A stretch of DNA of 64,000 nucleotides from Leptolyngbya boryana PCC 6306 (GTDB lineage Bacteria > Cyanobacteriota > Cyanobacteriia > Leptolyngbyales > Leptolyngbyaceae), in contig NZ_KB731324.1 in assembly GCF_000353285.1 (NCBI RefSeq), positions 576,577-640,576 on the forward strand. Direction: 5' to 3'. Each line of letters starts with the position of its first letter. Positions within the stretch are counted from its first letter, which is position 1. The position numbers and the translations under genes are program-made. The notes beneath the pieces were generated by a model. It saw only the letters and a program-made list of their open reading frames with translations. It ran no database searches and was not told the DNA's origin. Shown here one piece after another: positions 1 through 8,340 of the stretch.

Positions 1-1
1 C

Positions 2-688
2 AGTAGCTTAGTACCTGGAGCCGCAGCTGCGGTCTTTGTTGTCGATTTAGCAGCAACCATGGCTTTGCAAGCGGAGATGGTCTATCAGATAGCCTGTGCA
101 TATGGAATGGATCTGAAAGCATCGGAACGGAAAGGTGAAGTTGTAACGATTTTCGGGTTAGCACTTGGTGGACAACATGCGATTAAAGCTGGATTAGGTT
201 TGCTGCGGAATGTACCCGTTGCGGGAGCAGCGATCGGAGCAAGCAGCAATGCCGTGATGCTTTATGCGTTAGGTCATGCAGCCTGTCAGTTTTATGAGGC
301 AAAAATTAGTCAAACAGCCCTGCCACCAACATTAGAAGACTTTCAATCCGCAGGTGAAGCATATCTAAAAGAAGGGATGGCTCAAGAAGTCATCATGGAT
401 CAGATTTTGGTGCATCTAATGGTTGCTGGGCAGCCGAACACAACCTGGCAACAGATTTTTCCAGACCTGAAGCAAATGAATTTTAGTCCCGCTTCTAACG
501 AAGCGATCGCAGCCAATTTACACTCTCCACCTTCTCTAGAGACTTTGCTTGATCAAGTCAATCAGGATTTTGCTGTTTCTCTGCTCGCGCAATGTCAGAA
601 AATTGCTCAGCTAGACGGTGTGGTCACTGCTGAAGAGGCAGAAATTATTGATCGAATCAATGAGAAATTCAAAGCTGAACTCTTCTAA
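2..688 (+). CDS. DUF697/YcjF-like membrane-associated protein, 5' truncated by the window edge
   Basis: The reading frame is open from base 2 with no stop, so the ATG at 59 is probably internal and the true start lies outside the window. The visible N-terminal part is alanine/glycine rich and hydrophobic. It carries the pattern of DUF697 domains, which often accompany GTPases: a P-G-A start, an Asp-Leu-Ala-Ala stretch, then Q-x2-M-[VI]-Y-x-I-A-x-A-Y-G, a glycine-rich helix and A-L-G-H-A. The last 45 residues resemble the acidic helix-turn of TerB-like domains (L-D-G-V-V-T-x-E-E). Function is unknown; family members associate with membranes and GTPase partners. EcsC-like is an alternative reading. 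No GTPase motif is visible here. Confidence 0.55.
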   Translation, partial: SSLVPGAAAAVFVVDLAATMALQAEMVYQIACAYGMDLKASERKGEVVTIFGLALGGQHAIKAGLGLLRNVPVAGAAIGASSNAVMLYALGHAACQFYEAKISQTALPPTLEDFQSAGEAYLKEGMAQEVIMDQILVHLMVAGQPNTTWQQIFPDLKQMNFSPASNEAIAANLHSPPSLETLLDQVNQDFAVSLLAQCQKIAQLDGVVTAEEAEIIDRINEKFKAELF

Positions 689-721
689 ATTTGCGAAGTA
701 TAAGTCTTGACTTCTTTGCTA

Positions 722-755
722 AACGCCTCTACTCCCTAATGGTGATAGAGGCGTT
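722..755 (+). terminator. Possible rho-independent terminator after the DUF697-like gene
   Basis: A perfect 10-bp inverted repeat (722-731 with 746-755, AACGCCTCTA / TAGAGGCGTT) encloses a 14-nt loop 34 bp after the stop. There is no strong T-tract, so it may only be a 3' stem-loop. Confidence 0.4.
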
Positions 756-789
756 CTCAGTTGTATATCTGCAAACAGCGATTCACTTA

Positions 790-816
790 CAGCGGTTTCT
801 GATTGGGTCTGCCACA
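790..816 (+). repeat. Left terminal inverted repeat of the IS630 element
   Basis: It starts with CAGCGGTTTCT, the exact reverse complement of the right end at 1804-1814. GCCACA at 811-816 matches the right repeat in register. Confidence 0.85.
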
Positions 817-853
817 GAATGGGCACCTTAGCAGCAGTCATGAGGAATGAGCA

Positions 854-1213
854 ATGCCTGCTGCCTACTCGGTCGATTTACGCCAACGCATTCTGGATGC
901 TTACGAGGCGAAAGAAGGAAGTCAACGCCAACTGGCAAAACGGTTCAAGGTCAGCTTGTCGTTTGTGCGAGACTTGATGCGCCACTACCGAGAGCAGAAG
1001 ACGGTGCAACCTAAACCGCATGGGGGTGGAGCCGTCGCAAAAATCGGTGTGAAGGAGCAAGCCCTGATTGCCGACTGGTTGAAACAGCAACCTGACCTTG
1101 TGTTGTGGGAATTGTGTGAGCGACTCGAACAAGAATGTGCTGTTCAAGTCGGCATCTCGACGATGTGGCGAGTGCTGGAGCAGATGAACCTGAGCGTCAA
1201 AAAAAACATTTAG
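854..1213 (+). CDS. IS630 transposase, N-terminal DNA-binding half (orfA)
   Basis: 119 residues with a helix-turn-helix domain. It opens with the IS630 signature of a Y-S-x-D-L-R start, R-I-L-D-A-Y, and a Q-R-x-L-A-K-R-F-x-V-S recognition region. A winged-helix-like segment then ends in M-W-R-V-L. The frame stops just after an A8 run (1199-1206). The continuation is in the +1 frame, where reading without one A gives an unbroken transposase (S-V-K-K-T-F-R-A-T-E). The two halves could be joined by slippage on the A-run, as in other two-ORF IS630 elements, or one A may have been inserted and killed the element. Confidence 0.85.
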   Translation: MPAAYSVDLRQRILDAYEAKEGSQRQLAKRFKVSLSFVRDLMRHYREQKTVQPKPHGGGAVAKIGVKEQALIADWLKQQPDLVLWELCERLEQECAVQVGISTMWRVLEQMNLSVKKNI

Positions 1214-1238
1214 GGCAACTGAAGCCGAAACAAAGCGA

Positions 1239-1805
1239 GTGCAAGCGCTACGTTTTGCATTCCGACATTGGAGCTTCAGCATTGACCTTCGCAATCTGGT
1301 CTTTGTCGATGAAGCAGGCATTCATTTGGGCATGACCCAAATGAATGGTCGTGCTGCGAAGGGAGAGCGAGTGCATGATGTCCGTCCACGCAATGTTGGA
1401 CAAAACATCTCGTTGACTGGTGCCATTGGACTAGAAGGACTCATTGCGACAATGACGATTCTGGGTAGTGTCAATACCGAGGTCTTTGTCGTCTACTTGC
1501 TCGAAGTGTTGATCCCGCAACTTTGGGTCGGAGCAATTGTGGTCATGGATAATCTTCCTGTGCATCATGCTCAACGAGTTCGGCAAGCGATTGAATCTGC
1601 TGGCGCACAACTTGTCTTCCTGCCACCTTATTCTCCAGACTTATCTCCGATTGAGTGGTGTTGGTCGAAACTCAAGCAGTTACTACGCTCTGCTAAAGCC
1701 CGATCTTTGGAAGCTCTCAATCAAGCTTTGACTGAGATTGTGACTGAAAAAATCTCGGAGGAGGATGCAATCGCTTGGTTCGCTCATTGTGGCTTATTCA
1801 TTTAG
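1239..1805 (+). CDS. IS630 transposase, C-terminal DDE catalytic half (orfB)
   Basis: 188 residues from a GTG, but the frame is open from about position 1200, directly after the A8 run, so it is probably expressed as a fusion with orfA. All three catalytic acids are visible in IS630 context: Asp in F-V-D-E-A-G, Asp in V-V-M-D-N-L-x-V-H, and Glu in the P-Y-S-P-D-L-S-P-I-E-x-x-W-S-K-L-K block. The stop overlaps the right terminal repeat. It catalyses TA-targeted cut-and-paste transposition in this family. The catalytic domain looks intact, so activity depends on whether the frameshift is bypassed. Confidence 0.85.
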   Translation: MQALRFAFRHWSFSIDLRNLVFVDEAGIHLGMTQMNGRAAKGERVHDVRPRNVGQNISLTGAIGLEGLIATMTILGSVNTEVFVVYLLEVLIPQLWVGAIVVMDNLPVHHAQRVRQAIESAGAQLVFLPPYSPDLSPIEWCWSKLKQLLRSAKARSLEALNQALTEIVTEKISEEDAIAWFAHCGLFI

Positions 1806-1814
1806 AAACCGCTG
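1788..1814 (-). repeat. Right terminal inverted repeat of the IS630 element
   Basis: Mirror of the left repeat. The transposase stop codon at 1803-1805 lies inside it. The terminal G at 1814 is followed by the TA duplication. Confidence 0.85.
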
Positions 1815-1815
1815 T

Positions 1816-1846
1816 AAAAAAAGCCTAATCTTCAGAGATTAGGCTT
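1816..1846 (-). terminator. Rho-independent terminator of the FhaC-like gene
   Basis: On the minus strand an 11-bp perfect stem (1836-1846 with 1821-1831) and a 4-nt loop are followed by a run of seven T, starting 10 bp after the stop of the transporter gene. The IS630 right end begins immediately beyond the T-run. Confidence 0.85.
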
Positions 1847-1855
1847 TGAGGCAAA

Positions 1856-3679
1856 TTAGAACGGAGTATAGTTAACTGAGAAGTAGAGTCCTTTCTCTTG
1901 TAGCGATCGCTTATCGCCCCCAGAAGACGTAATTGGAATCCCCCAATCCAGTCGAACCGACATACGATCGCTCTGTCGCCAAATCAATCCTAGCCCTGCA
2001 CCTAAGAGCGTATTGGATTCAGGATTTGCGCTGCCAATGTTCCAGCCTGTGCCTAAATCAATGAAAGGAGCCAGTTGGAAAGTTCCGAGATTACGCGATC
2101 GGGCAATCGGAAACCGAAACTCAGCCGACAACAATGCCCCACTATCCGTTAACAGTGCATCTTGACGGAAGCCGCGCACCGTCATTTGCCCACCCAAGCC
2201 AAACTGCTCCAGCGGCAGCATCGAATCGCCCGAAAGTTGCACATCACCCCGAACTAAGAACAAGGTTTCAGGTGCAACTTGTCTCAGCCATTGACCTTGC
2301 CCCCGCCAAGAAAAGAAGCGACTATCAGGAGCGTTCTCGTTCACGGTCGCATTCAGCCAGTTGAGTCCTAAGCTAAACTGCGATCGCAACGCAAATACAT
2401 GCTGCGTACTCCGCTGTGTATACTCCTGGAAAAATCGCAGTGCAGAAACTTTCGTGCGTCCCTCTGAGTCTGCACCCGGAGACAGTGGAAAGCCACCGAT
2501 GCCATCTAACCCGAGTTCTGTTTGGCTTTCTTGACGAGAGAAAACCAATCCGATCGCTAAATCTTTAGTAGGACGTTGAAGCAACGGTTGACGAAACCCA
2601 AATTCGTAATATCGCGATTTTGATTGAATATCAAGAACACTAAAAGGTTCTTCAATCACATTGTTACGACCGGAGCCATAGCTAAACCAGAGTGCCCCAT
2701 TCCGGGCATTGACTGGGACTGTATAGTTTAAATCGATCGTATTACTGCCTCGCGTATTAGAGTAGCCAAACGTCAGCGCATCACCGAAACCTAGTAGATT
2801 ACCTTCTCGCAGTTCTAACTTACGGCGGAAACTGCCAACACTAGGAGAGCGACCATTATCAAATGAAGTGCTAACGCTAAAACTATCTGCCTCTTGGACA
2901 TCTACTTGCAGTAAGTTTGTGCCCGGGCGAACTCCCGATTGTAAATCCGCAGAAACGTTACTGATTCGTGGATCGAGACGAAGCTGCTGAAGATTTTCGA
3001 GCAAGCGAGCAACATTAAGCGGCGCACCTGCACCAAGCTGAATTCGCTTGCGAATGTAGTCTGCGTTTAATCGGTGGTTTCCATTGACTTTGACATCTTC
3101 GAGCGTCCCTTCCACAACTTGAACCTTGACAACCCCGTCTTCCATTGTTTGGGGTTCGATCAATGCGCCAGTGGTAGTGTATCCGCGATCCGTATAGAGC
3201 TTGGTGATGGCTGCTCGTGCTTGGAGCAGATCCGTAAAGGTAAGATCTCGCCCGACATAAGGAGCTGTTGCGGATTGGAAATCTTCGGGTTTGAAGATTG
3301 TGCTGCCTGTGATGTCAAAGCGATCGACTCGGAAAGTTGCAGTTGCAGTTTCGGTCGATTCTAGCTCTGGAAGCTTGGGTGCAGGGAGCACTTCAGGAGC
3401 CGACAATTCTGATGAGGATGTAGTTGAAGATGTAGTTTCGGATTCAGTCGAAGATGTAGTTGAAGGTGCAGTCGAAGATTTGGATTCGGTCGAACCTTCA
3501 GCAGGAATCTCAGCTTTAAGCTTTTCAAGATTTCTAGGGCGGGATGCTACGTTACCAACGTAAACGGCAAGGCTATCCGGTACATTTGCCAGAGCAATAT
3601 CTTGGAAGCTTAAACCTGCCAAAGTCAGTACGCCCAGAAAATTCAAAGAAGCAAGCGTCCAGGGGGATTGGGAAGACAT
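1856..3679 (-). CDS. ShlB/FhaC/HecB-family two-partner-secretion outer-membrane transporter
   Basis: 607 residues. An N-terminal signal sequence (about 1-31, ending A-L-A) is followed by a Ser/Thr/Glu-rich low-complexity linker (about 60-105). A POTRA-type pair comes next (about 110-265): F-R-V-D-R-F-D-I-T-G-S-T, then Y-x-D-R-G-Y-T-T-x-G-A, then V-V-E-G. The rest is a beta-barrel (about 270-607) with the conserved V-R-G-F-R motif and a terminal Phe used for BAM recognition. The family exports large TpsA exoproteins or inserts outer-membrane proteins. The linker DNA (about 3410-3490) has degenerate GAAGATGTAGTT-like repeats. No TpsA substrate gene is adjacent, so the cargo is unknown. No strong ribosome binding site is seen before the ATG. 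Confidence 0.88.
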   Translation of the reverse strand: MSSQSPWTLASLNFLGVLTLAGLSFQDIALANVPDSLAVYVGNVASRPRNLEKLKAEIPAEGSTESKSSTAPSTTSSTESETTSSTTSSSELSAPEVLPAPKLPELESTETATATFRVDRFDITGSTIFKPEDFQSATAPYVGRDLTFTDLLQARAAITKLYTDRGYTTTGALIEPQTMEDGVVKVQVVEGTLEDVKVNGNHRLNADYIRKRIQLGAGAPLNVARLLENLQQLRLDPRISNVSADLQSGVRPGTNLLQVDVQEADSFSVSTSFDNGRSPSVGSFRRKLELREGNLLGFGDALTFGYSNTRGSNTIDLNYTVPVNARNGALWFSYGSGRNNVIEEPFSVLDIQSKSRYYEFGFRQPLLQRPTKDLAIGLVFSRQESQTELGLDGIGGFPLSPGADSEGRTKVSALRFFQEYTQRSTQHVFALRSQFSLGLNWLNATVNENAPDSRFFSWRGQGQWLRQVAPETLFLVRGDVQLSGDSMLPLEQFGLGGQMTVRGFRQDALLTDSGALLSAEFRFPIARSRNLGTFQLAPFIDLGTGWNIGSANPESNTLLGAGLGLIWRQSDRMSVRLDWGIPITSSGGDKRSLQEKGLYFSVNYTPF

Positions 3680-4075
3680 AGTAGTAACCTAAAGATGATC
3701 GACGGCGAAGCTGTTACCGGGATAGAAGTAGTATTCCCAGGAATAAAAGTCGGAAATCAACTCAAGGCTTTTACGCTACGATCGATTCCACAAATCCTCA
3801 TCGGCAGGGAGTCTATACCACTAGAAAACCTTCCTGAGTCGAACGGTGGAAGGTTTAACTGTGTAATATTTTGTAAGTTTTTTAGGAAATTTCGGGGGCA
3901 GCGATGATGTTTTACCCGAAGACGAATCTGATTTTTAGGGCGAAGATTGATCCACGATCGAAGATTTTCGTTGACCAACGAGTTACAATCGTCGTATACG
4001 GGTAATTTCGCTTCGAGGCGGCTTTAACTCCTGAAATTCCTCAAACATTCCAAAGTCAACGCAATGAATTGGAAT
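3680..4075. other. Intergenic spacer (396 bp) with one hairpin
   Basis: Upstream of the transporter gene and downstream of the next minus-strand gene. No convincing gene is seen. A perfect 9-bp inverted repeat (3826-3834 AAACCTTCC with 3848-3856 GGAAGGTTT, 13-nt loop) is present, and the plus strand after it is T-rich. It could be a terminator-like or operator element. Confidence 0.4.
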
Positions 4076-4954
4076 TCAATTCTTTGGATTTGATCCCACA
4101 ATCGCCCGAAAATCCCGTTCCAGCGCGGTGATTTTATTTTGAGCTAGCCGACCTGCCAAAGTCGTTTTCGGCAATTGATCTAATGCATCGATTGCTGATC
4201 GCCAATCTGCTAAGGCTCTGGCTCGATCGTTGCCTAACGCGCCATTATCGATCATCCGAATCGACTCAGCTAACCTCTGATTACTCTGCTCAAACCGAGT
4301 CTGAGCATTCTTCTCCTGAAATAGCTTTGCCTCCATGCGAGCGACCGTTTGACGGGCTACTCGAAACTCATCCGTCGTAAAACTACATCCTGCCGCATTA
4401 CAGTAATCCTCCGGATCTTCTAGCAGGGAAACTGGCAATTGATCTAAATGCGTCTGTGCAGCTTTGACTTTTTCAGCCCCGAATTCGTGATCTTCAAACG
4501 CAGTGGCTTGGTTTACCAGTTGATCTGCCTGCTCGATGAGCGCGATCGCGCTTCGATAGTGATGATGCATCGACATGTGAGTCGGCGCTAGTAAAAACGG
4601 AGCCTCTTTCAAAACGACGTTCCGAATCCCCGGAATCGGTAAATTGGCAACGCCGACCGTCCCTGCACCCAATACGAGCAACGCCGTTCCAAACTTCAGT
4701 CTCGCCCAAAATTTAGAGGCAGGACGATTAATCTTGGCTGCTTGAGAGAAAACTTTCGGATTCGCTTGAGGAATCAAATCACTGATCGCAGCTTGTAACT
4801 CTGATTCCATCACAGGACTGCCAGTTTGTTGGCGCAGCTTTTCCAAACGACGAAGGGCAAGTTCAGCTTGAACTTGCCCAATCCCATTAGCACCAAGACA
4901 CCGACGAATTTCGGTCTGGAGGAGGTTAAATGCACGATCGTTCAAACGCTTCAT
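4076..4954 (-). CDS. Conserved hypothetical protein with one transmembrane segment
   Basis: 292 residues, not assigned to a named family. The N-terminal ~70 residues are helical and soluble (R-R-C-L-G-x-N-G-I-G, then E-L-A-L-R-R-L-E). A single hydrophobic segment (about 90-108) follows, and then a largely helical C-terminal half with two Cys-x3/4-Cys-like positions (Y-C-N-A-A-G-C) and Q/E/R-rich coiled-coil-like stretches. The layout suggests a membrane-anchored protein with a scaffold- or sensor-like C-terminal domain. It is a single gene between the transporter and the RNA-binding protein. Function cannot be inferred. Confidence 0.7.
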   Translation of the reverse strand: MKRLNDRAFNLLQTEIRRCLGANGIGQVQAELALRRLEKLRQQTGSPVMESELQAAISDLIPQANPKVFSQAAKINRPASKFWARLKFGTALLVLGAGTVGVANLPIPGIRNVVLKEAPFLLAPTHMSMHHHYRSAIALIEQADQLVNQATAFEDHEFGAEKVKAAQTHLDQLPVSLLEDPEDYCNAAGCSFTTDEFRVARQTVARMEAKLFQEKNAQTRFEQSNQRLAESIRMIDNGALGNDRARALADWRSAIDALDQLPKTTLAGRLAQNKITALERDFRAIVGSNPKN

Positions 4955-5054
4955 TTCAAGCTAAAACCAAACCAATACAGGCTTTAGAATTCCCGCCCAG
5001 AAGCGATTGAAACGCAAGAAGAAATGACGCTAATCCTGGATCAGCGTCACTGAC

Positions 5055-5510
5055 TTAAGAGTTGGTAGCTTGAGTCGCCAACATCTGTTTGAGTTTTTCC
5101 AACTCTTGTGCCCAACGTGGATCAGGTTGAACCGAATCCGAATCGCCAGCAGGAGTCGTCGAACGGCGAGCTTTGTTATTGTTATTGCCGCCTTTACTGC
5201 GTTTTGCCGAAGATCCACCAGCATTTGAAGCTGCTGCTTCAGGTTCATCTGCCTTATCTTTGGTACGAGGCAACGCTTTCTCAATCTTGATCGCGTTGTC
5301 TTTGATGCTGACTCCGTTGTATTTCTCGATGAATTGATCTGCCAACTCATCAGTTTTGACGGTGACGAAGCCGAAGCCACGACATTTACCCGTTTTACGA
5401 TCGGTGATCAGCTTTGCCGTAACGCCTTCCCCTGCATCCGCAAATGCAGCTTCGAGGTCTTGACGGCTTAAATCTTCGGGTAAATTACCCACATATAAAC
5501 GAACTGACAT
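5055..5510 (-). CDS. RRM-domain RNA-binding protein (cyanobacterial Rbp family)
   Basis: 151 residues. Residues 1-80 are one RNA recognition motif: RNP2 is L-Y-V-G-N-L-P near the N-terminus and RNP1 is C-R-G-F-G-F-V-T-V around residue 43. The tail (about 85-151) is basic, Ser/Asn-rich and disordered (S-A-K-R-S-K-G-G-N-N-N-N-K), longer than the short Gly-rich tail of the smallest Rbp proteins. It ends in a helix (E-L-E-K-L-K-Q-M). Cyanobacterial Rbps bind mRNA, and some are cold-induced or affect mRNA localisation. The start is supported by a GGAGGT ribosome binding site 8 nt upstream of the ATG. Confidence 0.88.
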   Translation of the reverse strand: MSVRLYVGNLPEDLSRQDLEAAFADAGEGVTAKLITDRKTGKCRGFGFVTVKTDELADQFIEKYNGVSIKDNAIKIEKALPRTKDKADEPEAAASNAGGSSAKRSKGGNNNNKARRSTTPAGDSDSVQPDPRWAQELEKLKQMLATQATNS

Positions 5511-6072
5511 ATCGAGACACCTCCAGACTTGGAATCCGAATTAAGAGAGCGCTAGGGCAACATTCATCTAAACTAACACTCTGCCGTGATGGGCGAAGGA
5601 TACGGCTGAATGACATTTCCGTTACCTCCCGCAGCCAACTTTGCCGCAAGTTACGATCTTACCGAAAACCTCTTCCGATGGGATTCAAACTGAACCCGGA
5701 AAGTTTAGGAATAACCGATCGCACTCAGTAGACTTAGTGATCACTAGAGGATTACAGGATCAGTAACAAGGTTACTGTGTCCCTTCAGGAGATGCGCCAC
5801 TCTTAAAGGTATCATGCTCGTCTGTCAGATTCGAGTAGATGCTGCAATTTCCCTCTTGAGTTCTATGCCTTCTTGGTAGATTGTGCCGGACTGCTCCATA
5901 TTAAAAACCAGCCGATTGAAACGATCGACTGGTTCAGCTTGCTGTGTTGGGAGGAGAAAACCTGTTACCGAGAGTTTGAAGGGTCGATTTTGCATTCGAC
6001 CTAGCCACATTCGGCGAGTTGAACTCCTTGCTACGAAATGTAACAGTTTTGTCGGGGAATTGCAACAATTCT
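5511..6072. other. Intergenic spacer (562 bp) between rbp-like and M48-like genes
   Basis: It contains the promoter and leader for the RNA-binding protein gene on the minus strand. Two palindromic elements are visible: AGTGATCACT at 5736-5745 and a 7-bp stem-loop CAGTAAC/GTTACTG at 5761-5777. A short minus-strand frame at 5825-5995 is listed separately. Nothing else is recognisable. Confidence 0.4.
5825..5995 (-). CDS. Possible small protein (56 aa), uncertain
   Basis: A minus-strand frame from an ATG at 5995 encodes 56 residues of protein-like composition (M-Q-N-R-P-F-K-L-S-V-T-G, later E-P-V-D-R-F-N-R-L-V-F-N-M-E-Q-S-G). The frame stays open upstream to 6130, but that part looks unlike protein. 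A weak AGG lies close to the ATG. No family is recognised. It could be a small conserved gene or the tail of a decayed one. Confidence 0.35.
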   Translation of the reverse strand: MQNRPFKLSVTGFLLPTQQAEPVDRFNRLVFNMEQSGTIYQEGIELKREIAASTRI

Positions 6073-8262
6073 TTACAGAATTTGCAGCAGTCCAAGTAGA
6101 ATCGTAGCCATCGCGATCGCAACTGACCAAGTTTGATGCCCGCTTCGCAAGAGCGATCGACTATGCAGTGTTTCAACGTCAACCGAAGGCGTGGCATTCC
6201 GACGCAGCCAGCCCGTCACAACTACAGGTTGTCCGATTGGAAACCGATAGAAGAGATTGCCGATCGCGCCAAATTGCGAGCAGTAATTCAAGGGAATTAA
6301 ACCGGATTCAGTTTGCAAAATTAGATCTTGTCCAAGTTGATTGCGAGTGCCAGTACGCCCGATTAATCTTCCTTCAAGACGAATTTTCGGGCTATCAATT
6401 GGAGTGAGCGTTGGCTGAGTCAGAAAGCGAATGAGATGAGTTTGTTCGGTCTGAGATTCAGGAAAAAATCGATTAAATCGCACTAGCATTCCTAGACCGA
6501 AGCCGATGAGTGAAAAGGCAGTAAATAAGCTATAGTCACTCGCAAGCCAATTGAGTTGATAAATGCCACGGCTATGGAGGAGATAAGCAATACTCCATAA
6601 GAGTAGTGCGATCACATTGCCGAGCATCAGTCCTAACCAAGGTGCAAGCTCAACAAGATTTCGCTTGCGATTCTCGACGACAGAAGAATCAATTTCAAAC
6701 TCGGGTGTGATGTGCCATTCCTGACAATAATTCATGAGTTGATTGAGGCGAATTCCCAAGAGCGAATGGGACTGATTCAGCATAAGTTCAATGCGATTTC
6801 GATTCGCTTGTTCCCATTGAAATAGGGTAGAGATCGGAAGATGCTTGAATAAGCTGGCGAGTGTAGTAGCGCTGCGATAGCTGATTGGACTAAGTAACTC
6901 AAAGCTTTCTAGCACAGCAGGAGTTCGCTTTTCGTGCTGAATTGTTTCGTCAGTCGCGATCGCAATTTTGACTAGGGCGCGAGCTAATGCATTTGGATTG
7001 CCCGTTAAATTGCAAGCTTGGCGATCGCTATAGACAATTCGTTGTCTAGATAGCCACAATCCTGAGTAACGAAAAAGCGAAAAGAATCCATATGAAAGTG
7101 CAGAAATGATCGAAGCTACCGCACTTAAAACTTGAAACAATTTAGTTGAAAAAGCATTTTGAATCCGAATAGCTTTCAGTGAATCGCTCGCGATCGCGCA
7201 CTGTTGATACAAGATGTAAGGAATTTGTAGCGCAACTGCAATCAGCGACATCCAGATAAAATCCCATTGAGCAATATGACCTAATTCATATCCATAAATT
7301 GCAGCAATTTCTTCTTCAGTTAAACTGTCGAATAATCCTTGACTCACGACAATTCGAGCGAATTTACGAAAACAGCCATAAGTAAAAGAGATTGGCGCTT
7401 GAGTTGGCAAAATCCCGAGTTTTGGCATCGGAACTTTTTGCTGTTGAGAAAAGCGTTGAAGTAATCGGTAAGATTCCGCACTATAACGAGTCAGTGCAGC
7501 AGTAGACAGAGGCTTGAGTCCATAAAACTGCTTCAGAATCGCATCTAAAATCCACGGGGAGGCAATGAAGGCAATGACGAGACTCAAACCTAAGCCTAGT
7601 GCAGGAACTTCGCCCTCTGGAATGAGTGGACTCAGATTTAACCATCGCTGCACCCGAAACCAAAACCAAGACGCTGCGATCGCGGCTGACCAGACCCCGT
7701 AGAGTGTGAGAAAAAGCATCACGACTGTGCCCATTTCTGCCCATTGCAGACGAGCAGGATTCAGGCGGCGCAAGGGTTGCCAGCGTTGTGCGCGTCCGGC
7801 ATTTTGCCAAACATGCTGAGTTTTTTCGGGTTGAGCCAGCGCGGCTTGAGACGATGCGCTGCTAGATTCCTGGGTTTCCTGAATCGGCTGAACTTGCTGA
7901 ATCGGCTGAGCTTGCTGCACTCGTTTTCGCCGCGTTTTCTGTTTCGGCTCGATCGGAACAAATCCTGTTTCGACAGGCGTGAGTTTAGCGATCGTTTGAG
8001 TTGCCCAAGCCCGTGCTTGTTCGTTCTGGCTGTGCTGGAGTTCTTGACAGAGTGCGATCGCGCTTTCGGTCTGTCCACTCTGGATTTTGGCTCGAATGAT
8101 GCCAATTCGCGCCTTTAACGCATCAGGTTGATCGAGATCCGATGCAGATGCCAGAAATTCTGAAAGTTGCGCGATCGCGCCTGGGTAATTTTCGCTCTGA
8201 AGCGCTGCCAATCCTGCTTCTAGCCCTTCTAAACGAGAAGCCGATTCCGGAAAAGAAGACAT
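6073..8262 (-). CDS. TPR-fused M48/HtpX-like membrane protein with degenerate zinc site
   Basis: 729 residues. Residues 1-95 form helical TPR-like repeats, then a Gln/Pro/Arg-rich linker (about 110-160), several transmembrane segments (about 180-250 and 335-400), an M48-like core and a C-terminal membrane and OB/NfeD-like portion. The position of the M48 zinc motif HExxH reads Y-E-L-G-H (Tyr325-His329), so the first zinc-binding His is Tyr. The downstream Glu ligand (E-Y-x-A-D in HtpX) aligns with Ile409 in I-V-Y-S-D-R-Q-A. Catalytic Glu326 and the second His remain. The family degrades misfolded membrane proteins. This copy is probably not an active protease as read and may be a scaffold or chaperone. 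Confidence 0.75.
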   Translation of the reverse strand: MSSFPESASRLEGLEAGLAALQSENYPGAIAQLSEFLASASDLDQPDALKARIGIIRAKIQSGQTESAIALCQELQHSQNEQARAWATQTIAKLTPVETGFVPIEPKQKTRRKRVQQAQPIQQVQPIQETQESSSASSQAALAQPEKTQHVWQNAGRAQRWQPLRRLNPARLQWAEMGTVVMLFLTLYGVWSAAIAASWFWFRVQRWLNLSPLIPEGEVPALGLGLSLVIAFIASPWILDAILKQFYGLKPLSTAALTRYSAESYRLLQRFSQQQKVPMPKLGILPTQAPISFTYGCFRKFARIVVSQGLFDSLTEEEIAAIYGYELGHIAQWDFIWMSLIAVALQIPYILYQQCAIASDSLKAIRIQNAFSTKLFQVLSAVASIISALSYGFFSLFRYSGLWLSRQRIVYSDRQACNLTGNPNALARALVKIAIATDETIQHEKRTPAVLESFELLSPISYRSATTLASLFKHLPISTLFQWEQANRNRIELMLNQSHSLLGIRLNQLMNYCQEWHITPEFEIDSSVVENRKRNLVELAPWLGLMLGNVIALLLWSIAYLLHSRGIYQLNWLASDYSLFTAFSLIGFGLGMLVRFNRFFPESQTEQTHLIRFLTQPTLTPIDSPKIRLEGRLIGRTGTRNQLGQDLILQTESGLIPLNYCSQFGAIGNLFYRFPIGQPVVVTGWLRRNATPSVDVETLHSRSLLRSGHQTWSVAIAMATILLGLLQIL

Positions 8263-8340
8263 AGTAGGATTCCCTAAAATACAGCGTTCTTAGAGTACCC
8301 AGGTAAAAATTTAAATTTCGGCTCGTGGCTTAGTCAGATG

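Larger units (their letters stand above)
790..1814 (+). mobile_element. IS630-family insertion sequence (1025 bp) flanked by TA
   Basis: The element is bounded by imperfect 27-bp terminal inverted repeats (790-816 and 1788-1814). The outer 11 bp are identical (CAGCGGTTTCT / AGAAACCGCTG), and an inner GCCACA also matches in register. A TA dinucleotide lies directly outside each end (788-789 and 1815-1816), the target duplication expected of IS630/Tc1-mariner elements. It encodes a DDE transposase split over two frames. The right end abuts the U-tract of the terminator of the neighbouring minus-strand transporter gene, so the insertion did not break a gene. The near-intact ends suggest recent insertion. 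Confidence 0.9.

Noticed and set aside
878-1321. 147-codon minus-strand frame across the transposase
   Set aside because: It is antisense to the transposase, which has clear HTH and DDE motifs; the frame shows no protein pattern.
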